64,000 bases of DNA from Baylisascaris procyonis (taxonomy: Eukaryota; Nematoda; Chromadorea; Rhabditida; Ascarididae). Location of the stretch: positions 2,178,501 to 2,242,500 of the forward strand of contig JAZARR010000123.1 of the NCBI GenBank assembly GCA_037389465.1. Reading direction: 5' to 3'. Of the stretch, positions 52,386-64,000 are shown piece by piece. Below the pieces are notes generated by a model that saw nothing but the letters and a program-made list of their open reading frames with translations, made no database searches and was not told where the DNA came from. The position numbers were made by a program, and so were the translations under genes. Numbering within the stretch: the stretch's first letter is position 1; every line of letters begins with the position of its first letter.

Positions 52386-55300
52386 ACCTCTCCCAAGTCA
52401 CATCTCTGCCCGGATGGACAGATTTTGTTCCTGTTCTTTTATTCTGTTCTGTAGAATAGGCAGGAACGTGTAATACGTATAGCTTCCTGTACTTCGTGCT
52501 AATTAACTTGCATGTTAGAGTCTATTTTGTTTTTTCTACAAAACGAGGTTAATGTTATATATTGCTTCAACTTACACGAGGAGTTATCGCCTTGAAAAGT
52601 GTAACACAAAAATAGGAAAACGGAGAAAATTTGTATAGGCATTTTATGCGAGATTATGGTAAGATCATGACAATAAAACAACTGTTCTATTTATTCTTTA
52701 GCGGTCTCGTTTTGCCCATCGTTCCTCACCACCGTTAAATTTTTATCTTCTGTACATTTGGACCAATTCGAAAAACGCCCTCTTGTTATAAATAACACTT
52801 GCTGTATCGTTTATTAGCATTGAAATTTAGTCACTTACAAATTTATCGACTCTTAATTAATGTTATGGAACTTGAATACATATTAGCAATTTCGAACATA
52901 TTTAAATGAACTATCGTTGTGTTGAAAATATTTAGTCGAGAGCAAAAATATAACACACTTTTAAAGGCAACAAAAAAAAAGGAACTATTCACTAATACAA
53001 GCAATATGAAAAAAAAGGAAATTGAAAATTTTTTGCTCAAAGTATAACCAATCACGATGAATATATTTCATCGTTACGAGTTCGAAAAGCAAACTGGATT
53101 ATTCAATGTGAAGCAATCGACACATGAATTCATTTCTTTAAAAAAAAACCTTGAAAGCAACTCTAACGAACGAATTTTCCTTTCAATATAGCAGCAGTTA
53201 AGAAACATCTTTCTAAGCGTCACATTGCTTTTTCTAATATTAAATTTTCAAGTCGAAAACGTTCATCGTTAGCGTATTTTATTTAACGAGAATATTTTTT
53301 TGTGGGTATTACGATTGCAAATATTGAATGCGGATTGCATATAACGTTGCCGTAGTAAATTTATGTCGCAAAATTTGCATAAGAACATAAAAATTAAAAT
53401 ATTGGAAAAAAAAATTTTTTTTAATTAGCAAACAAATAAAGAAAACATAAAGATATTAAAATATTTTTAAATATGAAGATTATTTCCATTTGGAACATTT
53501 TCATAAGGAAATAAATCTTAAAAATTTGCAATGTAGGTAAAATTTATGATGAATAAAAACAAACGGAAATCTCCATCGAAGAAACACTAATATGAGGAAG
53601 AAATCATAGATTTGAGAAGAGAGAATCAATTCCATCTTAGCATGCTTAAACACCAATAAATTCAAAGAAGAAAATTTACAAATAGGTGATGAGATAAGAT
53701 TAGATTGATATGATCTCATGAAGATTTTCGAAAATATATTTTTTTTTTTATAAAATATCTGTGAATATTTTCGAAGAGCATTTTTTTTTTTGATTTCAAT
53801 CTCAATAGCCGCATTATGCGTGTAATATTCGACAATAGGATAGCATATATTTTATGAAGAAAATTTTCTAATAGTTAACAAATAAAAAAATACAATTAGC
53901 AACTCTTAAATTCCTTTCATAAAAATATAGTTGTTCGTTGAATTCGACTCTAATTGAATGAAAATTTAGTTAAGAAATGAAAAAAAAAGGAGTCATATCT
54001 CATTTCTACATTTTTTTTAAGAAATGAAAAAAAACTACGGGATTTATTCCAATGTTGTCAAAGACGTTTTCGATCATTCAGCAATCAACTTATTATAAGT
54101 TTCGCAATATAAAGCAATGCCTTTCGTGACAAGGGGATAGCACAATGAACTCAACGCTAATGCTGTGTGGATTCTACACATCGGTAGTCTAGATCACAAT
54201 ACAAACAATAATTCGGGCAGTAAATAAATAAAGTAATCCAGGTCTAATAACTCAAGCTTCAAGTTGTATTCATGACATGCAACAGGTGAACTCATAAGTG
54301 GTCTATTACTCTTTGGCAGCATATGAATACAAGTGCGAAATCCTAGTAGATCAACTAAAGTTATGCAGTGGAATATTTTCTTGAGAAGATTCTAAAAGCA
54401 TAACGACGCAATCGCAAGCAAATAAGGATACGCGTGGGCACAACAACTACGCAACATAAGCCAACAAATAAGAGGAATAAATGAACTTGCTAGACGTCAT
54501 AAGGGTTGCTAAATTAAATTCAACAATTTCTCTACTACAGCACCTTCGTATTTCGTTCGTTGAAGTAGTCCGTTCGTTGTTCACATAATCTACGCAAATG
54601 CTTGCCGCTTTTTTTTTGCTTGTGACGGCAACGCTTACTTCCACTAATATTGACTACCTCTGATTTATTGCCAACATTTACATCGAATTAAATAAAGCAT
54701 ATTCCTCAATAATTTGCATACAACCTATCGATAGAAGTATGAGATGCCGCATATCCTCCAACTTGAAGTGTGACTCAAGCTCTTGATGAATCTCAATCAA
54801 GTTCAATCTAGCTCATTGAAGTTTATAACTTCCTTTAGAGAAAGGGCGTGGTGTAGACCGACAGCTAAGATACCTGAGAACTTACAGTCATCAATTTCCA
54901 CGAATATATTCGAAACCCATCTGCGCAAGTTGCTTTTCATTTTCCACTCTCATTCTCTGTCAAAGCAACAGGTGTAACTTCTCCGTTTAGGTAAAAGTTG
55001 CAGTATTTAACCATCCGATTTTACTCAATTTCTACAACGAAATTCAGCACACTGAAATAACGCACAATTCCAAGAAATTTTCTCTAGACCACCTTGTAAA
55101 TACATGAGTGGCCATGAAATTTTATCGACTAGAGCGTGAAATTCGAAATTTTCGGCCGTTTTGTTCGCCTTTTGGATAAGGTCGAAAGATCGAGAAAACA
55201 TATTGCCCAGAAATCTCGTTAAATGAACGAATGAAAGAAACGTTATCGAAAGAAAAGACGACTAGCATCTTTACAATATTTTCATGCACAACTGTGCTCA

Positions 55301-56724
55301 AAAGATGTTGTTGCTAAATAGCGTTCCGAAGTAATTTTAAAAGTTCAATAGCACTCAACTAAAAGGAAGCTATACGAAGATATTGCCAGCTATCGGTGGA
55401 GGACTCTGAATCATCCGATTTCTCTAGACCCGAATTTACCTCTACGGGTCGGAAAAAGTAATTAGTAATTTTGCCTATTCAAAACCTTATAACAGCACTC
55501 TTTTTTTATACACATATTCGTTCAGTTCTCTAGCTTGATTAATTTAAATGCTTAAAGGGGAGTGAAGTAAAGAACAGGCGCCGGAAACAACACATATAAG
55601 ATGAGTTTATTTTTTAAGATTGGAATGAAAAATATCGAAAATAAATTAAAATAATCGAAACCAACACCGAGCTCATATTGGCCTATACAGATGAAACCAT
55701 TATGAATCGCAAGATGTTTGAAATCGGAGAAATACGAATACTACCAAAACAATGATGACAGCAGAAATAAATACGATAGTCGCTAGAACTTGCCATTCAC
55801 AGAATCTGAGAATACTTCAAAGAAGATCGCTGTCTATCACCTATCACCAACATGTCACATATCACCAATGGTGAATGAGGGTCTTTTTGAAAAAAAAAAC
55901 GCCTCAATATCACTAGAGAAGGCATTTTCAAAATCCTCGCCTGAAGGAGTTCCCTCATGAAGGCATTGTTTTCTTATGCATCAACAAAAAGGGTTCGGTC
56001 ATTAATCCTCAACATTTTATAGTAATTACTCCCTGAGGATATTCTCATTCTAGACGGGCAGAGTTCATATCTCACCTAAGACAAAACACGATGCCCAATG
56101 AAAGAATATCGCCTCAATCCTCTAATGGCGCATATGTCTTGGCTAAAAAAAAGGCGCTACAATTGAAAACCGACATACTAACTAAATATCTGACAAAGTT
56201 GTCAAATTCAGTGAACGAAAGCATCTAATTTGGCTATTTACAGCTTATGAAAAGCAAAACATACAGTACTTCCCAATGATAAAGAATAAAGGATACCGCT
56301 TCCCGAGCAATGCTACACCCGCTCAAACTATACGAAAAATTAAGGAAGATGACGCCGCAAGCATGAATAGTTCCAGAAAGAATTTCTAAGAGAAGCATCG
56401 ACATCTGACTCAGATTGAATATCGCAATTTACATGCTTTACCCCATAAAATATAGTGAAAAACTGAATTTCCTCAATAAAATATTATAAATAAAATAGTA
56501 AAAAATACTGGCAAATGCTGTTTTTACACCTCAAACTAATGGTAAAAAGAAAAAAAACATAGAGTAGCGATGTGAAGTGCAATGATCTCATCATTGGTGG
56601 TCTATAGAAAAAATAGCATCGATCTTTTATGCGCAACGCAAAACTTATTCACAAATTCTCAAAACATTGTAACATATGAACAGTGGCACTGACCGGAAAT
56701 ATACGGTGCGCAATATTCAAATCA

Positions 56725-56729
<5 letters not shown>
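52386..56729. other. gene-poor stretch; no supported gene
   Basis: Very AT-rich, with many A and T homopolymers. Around 56030-56400 there are fragments that faintly recall a decayed transposase (ILILDGQSSYLT interrupted by stops), too short to assign. Confidence 0.45.

Positions 56730-56796
<67 letters not shown>
56730..56796. repeat. (TA)n microsatellite
   Basis: About 33 uninterrupted TA units. Overlapping open frames on both strands encode only Ile-Tyr repeats. Confidence 0.95.
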
Positions 56797-56799
<3 letters not shown>

Positions 56800-57269
56800 A
56801 TAGTAGCACATAATACGAAAAGTGTAAAATTTATAAATAAATTCGCATTGCGCACAAAAGATTCGTCTTTTTCCATAGAACTCAAAAATGGGAATCTGAG
56901 TGAGAAAAAAAAGAGAATATTCTCATGATCCACTCAAGTGAATATACATAAATGAATTTTTTTTTCCATTATTAATGTAGAACTGCGCTTGCTGATGCTC
57001 CATACGTAAGATGCCATCGAAACAGCTGTTCAGGTTTGCACTTATTTGCATAAGCACCATTCAAATATTCGCATTAAGAATATTCTTGCATTATCGATAC
57101 AATTACTTACATAAAAAACTTTGATTATCAACAAGAATATTTATAAGAATGGAATATTTTCTGGTCTTCAAAAAGTCTCTCCTCTCTATTTGCATTAAAA
57201 CCTCCACCCTCTACAATAATCACAAAAGAACAAATGCATAGAAATGTCATCAAATGCGAATGAAAACGC

Positions 57270-60200
57270 TTATTTCTTAATCCAATAATGAGCATCCAAA
57301 CAATTCAGGGGATCGGCCGGATTCAATGGTGGCAACTGCGCAGCGGTGCCCTGAGCTTTGAATTGTTCGCGTAGCTGCCGCTTCTCAAGTCGTGTTGTAT
57401 CACCTTCACCTATAAAGGACCTTCTTTATTTTCACTTATAAAGGATCACACGTCAACACAACACAACACAACACACTCAAACAAACAGAAATGCTAAACC
57501 TGATCGATGTGTTCGCCACTGAATTAAACATCGAAACATTCCAACCTTGGGTAAACCAACTTAACGCCAGATAATCGCTAACAATTCACTGCTCACCTAT
57601 TTTTGCATAACGCCTTCAATTTGCCTAACAATTACATCTCAAGTTTGACTCCATGACAAACCAATAAGGGTTTTCATGAAATATTAAGCGGTAAAAGGAC
57701 AGACTTGTAGAAATAAATAGTCAGCCATTGTGAAAACAAAATATCAACAGCATTTCACAAATGAGCGAAAATCAAAAGTGCTGCGGATGTAAAAATATTA
57801 TTTCAATAATATCACCTCCATAAACTCAATAAACTCGCTTAATACGAAGCAGGTCTTATATTCTTATAAGTAGTAAAATATTGCAACCACATCAACGCAT
57901 GGATTCTTTCTCATCCAAATAATATACAATTCAAAGAAGTCTTCTTTTCCTTTCTTAGCATGGCACCTCCATTATATTCCTTTTACACTTCATCATTTGA
58001 AATTCTCCTTTTTTACCTTCAAATACTCCTAATTGTTCAACCAATTTCACCCCTCTGACTCCTTTTCTTCGCTCATTTAAACACATTTTCTACGAGCCTA
58101 ATAAATCTGCAATAATCAGGTCTTAGTGACAATGGGAAACGTTCCAATGAGGACCGCTTGAGATCACGGAGAAACGCAAGCGGTTCAGTGCTTGAATGAT
58201 TTTATACCTGTATTGCCTGATTTATGCCACCTCACCTTACAGTTTCGCCACGATATCTTATATTCGGCCTTCTGATTCTCACCTTGCTTTGGCAATTATC
58301 AAATATAGCCTATCAATAGGCGAATCAGCCGAAACTTATTAGTTTGCCCTTTAACGATAACATATACAATTTGAAAAAATTACTGAACTCTGCAAAAAAT
58401 TTATTATCATTGAACTCTGCAAAAAAAAAAAAAATAAATAAATAAATTATTGAACTGTGCTAAAAAAAATTAAAATTTTTTCTGCAAAGTTGCAGTTGCT
58501 CAACATTCACATTCGCCTATAAACACTTGAAATGTGTTACAATCATTTGAACATATTCAAAGATTTGCAAAAATTATAAAACCATTTCGATTCTCATTTC
58601 ACAGTGACCCAGAAAAATTGAACTTTCCATAGAAGTCGAATCAGTTAAAAGATGGATGGAATATCCGGCATATTTTATTAGCAACAAGTTTGTTGCTAGG
58701 CATTTACAAAATTTATCGCTCTGCGAGATGAACTACTAAAGCGCACATCTTACCGACCCCTCTAGCACATTTGCACACACAGACATCAATTTGCCCTGCT
58801 TGCAATTGCATATAACAAGAATTGACCAACCAATGGTGAATGTTTGCGGATTAAGGATGTCACTAAATAGGCTATGATTCTCTTCGTTGGTTTGATTCGA
58901 CGAAGACATCTCGCCAGATGGGCTCGCTGCCGCTTGTGATGGCTGTAATAATACAAGCCATATTTGTGAGTTAAAAAACTGCAACTATGGAAACGAATGC
59001 CTAAACCATTCTGTGATCTTCATTTATTAACAAATGATACATAAGCACCGCTTGAATGTTACTGTTGCAAAAAAAGTTGTTTCGGTTCAGCCTTTTCGAA
59101 TACTATTTCACATCGCACATGAGATAATTTATCCACACCTAAGAGTACACTGCTAATTCATCAAATGAACAAACAACCTATGCAAACGACTGCTAGTATT
59201 TGCATTTGCATTAGTGCTTGAGTGTTAATACCAATGCTTATAGAGCTTATATTTCTTCCTAGCCAGGAATCGTTCATAAAACGCCAAATACAGAAAGGAT
59301 ACTTAAACGAATATAAAATGAAATATAGGATCGCCATTTTAATCTAACAATACAAATACTGCGCAGTTAAAACTAAATTCGCTCCTAACTACGTATCCAA
59401 CGAAAAAAGGAATGCCGAAAAACATTTAAGCAATAAATATTTGCAAGTCCCATCGCCGGATGAGATTGACTGCACTACCTTAAAACTTCAACTTTTTAAC
59501 TTCACATGCTCTGACACAAAAAAACACGTTTGACACATCTGTGCAACTTACATCCCATAAAAATTCCTCAAAAGTGCTTTATATAACAGGAGGCAGAAAT
59601 CAAATCTCGTTAACTCAATAGATTTGAGCCATTCACCTGTTTCTTCGTCAACTTGGGTCCCTAATGGCACTCATTTCTTAGTAGTCGATCACCATTTGCA
59701 TGAAAATTCCGAGTCAGAAAATCACCAACCTCCACAAGTCACAGAGAGCTCAAAGAAAATTTCAAAGGATCTCCATGCAGATTCAGGAAAAAAAATGCAC
59801 AGAAAATACAGACATCTACTCACGAGCAAGTCCAGTGACTCTCTTTAAAGAAATACGAAAAAAATGACACGTTTAGCATTGGTAAAGCACCATCAAATCA
59901 TTGTCGGATCTCAAACACTCAGAAAAGAATGAAGTCAAAACAAACAAGAAAGCGCACTTTATGGGCAGCCGGGGTGGTACATGTATAGGTCATTGAAGTG
60001 ACACTGGTCATTCCAAGAACGACGTCAGGTGCAAGCGATGTGCTGCTGCTCGACTGCATAATTGGTGCAACTGCTGCGGCTGGTCGAGGTACAGGCTGTA
60101 CCATTGCTGCTGCTGAAGATGCAGCAACGCATGCCGACGATTGCTCCGTCATTGTACTCTCTCCACAAGCCGCCACGTTATCCGCCATTGAAGACTGCGC

Positions 60201-63054
60201 CGCTTGCACTTGAATAACATCTAAATTCCATCGCTGATGAACTCTCATAAATTTTTAGGAAACAAAATGCCGGGGTGGGCTCAAAAATACCCGAAGTACC
60301 TTAGCCGAACTCATTAGCCCTCTGATACAGATCACTAAACGAAAATGAGGCCAATGGTTTCGGATCACCAACGAAATTAAAATCGACTTCTCTACTTCTA
60401 ACAAATCACAAGATACTAAAATTTACTAAGCTCAGCTAATTAACAAAGAATATGAGGCATCATCATAGCACGAAATAAAGACCCTTAAGGCATCCATTAA
60501 AATGTTCGAAACCATCTCGTCTCCTTCACCTATGAAACTCTCAAAAACTAGCATAGCTTTTTAGTTAAGCAACTTGTTTCCCCTCATTGAAGGAAAGAAG
60601 TCAAAGATACGCATCACGCCACAAATTCATTAATAAGCGTTAAAAACAATTAAAATAGAGGTGAAAAAGCCATGAAAAACCTGCTCTCTACCTTCAAAGA
60701 GCAAGGAAATACGTTGATTTGTTTTGTTTTTTGACACAACAGGGAAAAGAACTTTAAGCTCCTTTAAGGGTTAAGGGGGAGGCTCAAAAGCTATTTGATA
60801 TTAGAAGCAGCACTTCATAGATTCGAAACAAATCGAGTGTATTCATATCTGCCTTATTAGACCAAAAATGAAGTCCACGAAGCTATTAAAATTGAACAGG
60901 CATATAGAAACTAGAGGATATAGAGTGCTGGGAATGTACAATTAAAAGACCTTCTATGGTAAATCGAAAATCACTGACTGGGATCATCTCCTCGAAAAAA
61001 TTTATCCTTTTAAGTTTGGCATTCCACCCAACATCGCTTCTTCAATTTCCCTTAAGGAGGGAGAGTATAAAGTTCCCAGTATCGTCGAAGTACATTTAGA
61101 CTTACAAATCAATTTAAGAAAAAGGTTATAATTGCGCTTATTTATACAATTTAACTGATAAAAGAATCCCAAAAAAATGTTTGCCATCATCGAATGGAAT
61201 CTCGCAGATCCAAAACGAGTTCATTCTTGCGAAAAAGCAAACGAAAAGAGCAAAGCCGCTGTTAATCAAGTCTCTGAATGAAAAAAAAAAAAACAACAAA
61301 TCGAATCTAAAGATTACGCAAAGAGAACCTCCGTTCTTTGGGTGTGAAAGAGTTAATTCCGATGCTACACAAGACTGTTGCATATTTTGCGCAAATAATT
61401 CATTCTTAGAAGGCTGCGAATTGCTGCTGCTTATAGTATTGCTCGTTTCTGGCATCGTTGTGGTATAATTCGTTGATCCTGTTTGCATTTGCTGACTTGA
61501 AGGCATCAATGGAGAGGGAAGATTTGCATTCAATGGTGAGCTCATTAAATCCTGTAAATATCACCTCTACTTTTAACCGATTCACATAAAAACTCCTGTA
61601 ATATCTCAAGTAAAACGAACTCATTTCCCCCCCCCCCTCAAAAAAAAACCTCTTTAGCTCCCACAAATGCTTGCCAATTTCATTCACTGATAAATTCAGC
61701 TTACTCAGAAACTCCATCGACATTCGTCCTCTTTCAAAGTCCCGAAATATTATACACCAGACGATCGCTTATCCATTTATCGCTTATGAGTTCAAAGTTC
61801 AAATCAATGAAATAAAGAACAAACGCAAAGATTGTAAATTCTGATGAAGAATTAACTTTTGGACCCATCTGCATTTATAAAGGGCCCACATCAAAGCAGC
61901 TGAACTATATTCTTATCACTACACCAACTTATCAGCAAAAACAAGTGCCGCTTAGAAGAAAACATGCTGCTGTTTAATTCACTTTCAAAATAACCTATAC
62001 TTACTCATCAACACTTGAATAGGAAAAAAAGACAGGAAATAAGATTTAAAATTTAACAATTGGAACAAATATCCCTAATCAAAATAGTACTGCAAATCAT
62101 CATTGGATCACTAGAAACTATGAAAGAGATGATCGAAAAAGAAACAAATTCAAGTGGAGTAGGCGTGTATGGAGCCGCATTCGGCATTGTGGAAGCTAGC
62201 GTATACGATGCCGCAGGTGCCTGTTTGATCACCGACGCAGATGATGGTGTAGCCGTCGTGTTCGATGACTCGACACCCTGTGAAAAAAAATCAAGTCACA
62301 CAATGCTACTTACCATATTTGAACACTGATTAATTAGAATGCTATTATAAATAATAAAAATTCTCCTCAAAAATTTAAATTTTTTTATCGTCAGATTTCA
62401 ATGAAATGCTCTAAATTATATGGCAATGTCTGCCCTGGGAATTTCAACATTACCATCTAACGATAAAACTCGATATATGCATTGAAATATTTCAAAATAT
62501 GAGTGAAGCATCAAGGAATTACCAAAGAATTACTGCTACTTTGCATTTACGTCTTTCTTATCGGACGAAAATCCCCTCTTAAATGTGGCTTGCTGACCAG
62601 CCCTTATCACTTCCTATCTTCATTCGCAAGTGATGCATTGCCTTTTTCATTTCTCCTTCCGTTCCTGCTGCGTCTTTTCTTCATATCCACTCATTACCAA
62701 TACCGATCAAAACTAATATCACCTCTCTTCGCAACTGAATGCTTAAAAAATCGACACTGCCACAGGTCAAAAACAAATGCGCTTTCACTGAACAAATTCC
62801 GAGATGAAACACCAATTTTTATAGAACTATAAACGATTCGAAAAAGGTGTAACCTTAAGGTGAGACTGCATTACAGAGGCTGACTGATTCAACAACCTTC
62901 CATTGCCATAAATGAGCGATTCGGGATTCGTTAGAAGGCTCTGATGCCAAGGTGAGAGAACACCTGATTCAGAATTAGTGAGTGCAGAAGGCGCGAACGG
63001 TGACTGAAATTGTGACGCTGAAGCCGGGTGTGACTGTGGCTGAAAGTTATTCAT
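57270..63054 (-). CDS. Ser/Ala/Gln-rich low-complexity protein, possible nuclear regulator; 5' end uncertain
   Basis: Six exons join in phase: 62854-63039 (acceptor aactttcag; or reading from an in-frame ATG at 63054), 62146-62277, 61318-61551, 59958-60233, 58831-58942 and 57270-57409, ending in TAA; 359-364 residues. Most of the chain is disordered-type sequence rich in Ser, Thr, Ala, Gln, Pro and Asn (for example QFQSPFAPSALTNSESG, SSASVIKQAPAASYT, SSSSTSLAPD). The end is different: a charged segment TTRLEKRQLREQFKAQ of helical character, then LPPLNPADPLNCLDAHYWIKK split as LPPLNPADPL and NCLDAHYWIKK. Composition resembles transcription factors or co-regulators, with the DNA-binding or enzymatic part perhaps in missing 5' exons. 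The open frame continues upstream to about 63140 (containing KHDRCAHRWRIAQLNG), and another exon-like frame ends at 63188, so the true start may lie further upstream or outside the window. Donors at 59958 (gtgcgc) and 62146 (gtttct) are weak. Function not recognised. Confidence 0.72.
57450..57478. repeat. short CAACA microsatellite
   Basis: About five units of CAACA lie in the last intron of the Ser/Ala/Gln-rich gene, some 40 nt upstream (in gene direction) of the final acceptor. Confidence 0.8.
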
Positions 63055-64000
63055 TTCTATAGCATCAACATGCAATATGCCATTTAACTGCGCAATACGC
63101 CATCGATGCGCACAACGATCATGCTTCCCATGTTCGAGCTTATCTATTTATATCACCTGCATAATCTGCAACCTTTCAGCTTGTCACCTCAGGGTTATCT
63201 GCATCAAATTCAACGAAATATTGCATAATTGGAAAATTAAAGAGGAATGTGGGCAAGGAAATTGACGAAAGAGCATGTTCGGGATGTCGAAGAATAATCT
63301 CGAAAATATTATCAAGAGGATGCATTTCGCTTATGTAAATTCATTCTCTTCCTCCATCTATTCTTCTCTCGAATTTTTTCTCTCTAACTCATCTTTAATT
63401 GCTTTTTCATCCTACTTCTCATAATGTACTGCTCAGTTTTTCCCTGCTTAATGCACTCTGATGTCTCTACACTGGCTATATCTTCAGTAATTTGATTTAA
63501 ATAGCCGTGAAATGGGCTCTAATATCACCATTTCGTGATTAAGTATTAAAATGTATACGCATATCGCCTTAAAATTTTCAACTTCACCTCTTGTATTTTC
63601 AATCGCCCTCTTCGTTTAATAAATCTGTCAAATACGCCCTAAAATTTGTTACCATAACTAAATCCGCCAATAACACTACCACTTGCAATTGAACGAATTA
63701 TTAAGTTTCGCTGTTTTCGCTATTTCCGGCTGCCTTATCGGCTGCTCCATTTCACAAGTTTCGGCTTTTATTCCAAACCTTCAGATAACAGCAATCTCAT
63801 CAAGGAATTTCCAGCACATCAGCTATTGGCCATTGCATAACAAAATATATGATGAAGAAAATATTTCTCGCAACTGTCTAAACCCGTAAAGCCTACTATC
63901 GAACGCAACATATATCAGGGCACCATGACACTATCCCCCTCCCCTTCCACCAAAGAAAACTGCAAATATTTGGGGGCAAAATCATAACTCATTCATTGTT
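63055..64000. other. upstream of, or further 5' exons of, the Ser/Ala/Gln-rich gene
   Basis: Two minus-strand exon-like frames are present: one continuous with the exon ending at 62854, reaching about 63140, and one of about 46 codons (MQYFVEFDADNPE at its end) closing at a GAG|GTGACA donor after 63188. Their phases are compatible, but the acceptor between them (gataag before CTC) is weak. Beyond 63320 no coding sequence was recognised. Confidence 0.35.

Noticed and set aside
56030..56400. Transposase-like phrase ILILDGQSSYLT
   Set aside because: Only about a dozen residues match the idea, the frame is broken by stops on both sides, and no second catalytic motif is seen.
56649..56933. Open frames on both strands across a TA tract
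   Set aside because: The central part is (TA)n and the flanks show no coding features.
59624..59848. 74-codon Ser-rich plus-strand frame inside an intron of the Ser/Ala/Gln-rich gene
   Set aside because: It begins at TTG, has no splice context, and is of chance length. A nested gene cannot be excluded but is not supported.

Overview
This is AT-rich (roughly two-thirds A+T) eukaryotic DNA from a parasitic nematode, most likely a filarial (clade III) worm. The inference rests on small exons separated by introns of about 300-1800 bp with nematode-style acceptors, long gene-poor stretches, nematode-type nicotinic receptor subunits, and a small cysteine-bearing secreted protein of a kind I associate only with nematodes. 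Nothing bacterial, viral or CRISPR-like was seen.

Layout. 171-4553 (+): 3' part of a CHK/DUF1679-type small-molecule kinase-like gene, its 5' end outside the window. 4554-19130: gene-poor, holding one convincing minus-strand terminal exon (8061-8225) that ends in a CAAX box and resembles the tail of UBL3, plus simple repeats and a 140-nt foldback element. 19131-21137 (-): a complete three-exon gene for a 138-residue secreted protein. 21138-25666: no gene, but a perfect 168-nt palindrome with an (AT)31 core. 25667-35893 (-) and 39507-48825 (-): two complete 13-exon genes for divergent nicotinic acetylcholine receptor-type Cys-loop channel subunits, here called A and B. They sit head to tail and are clearly paralogous. 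48826-57269: gene-poor, with a 514-bp tandem repeat. 57270-63054 (-): a Ser/Ala/Gln-rich, low-complexity protein, six or more exons, 5' end uncertain.

The two receptor subunits are the main biology. Both have a signal peptide, a Cys-loop with exactly 13 residues between the cysteines, a vicinal Cys pair in loop C (alpha type), and a Glu-Lys pair before M2 as in cation channels. Exon phases close exactly throughout both models (535 and 510 residues), and the intron differences between them record gain or loss since duplication. The genes were reconstructed by eye from splice signals, reading phase and family motifs; no database search was possible. Most open frames of 60-115 codons elsewhere are at the frequency expected by chance in DNA of this composition.
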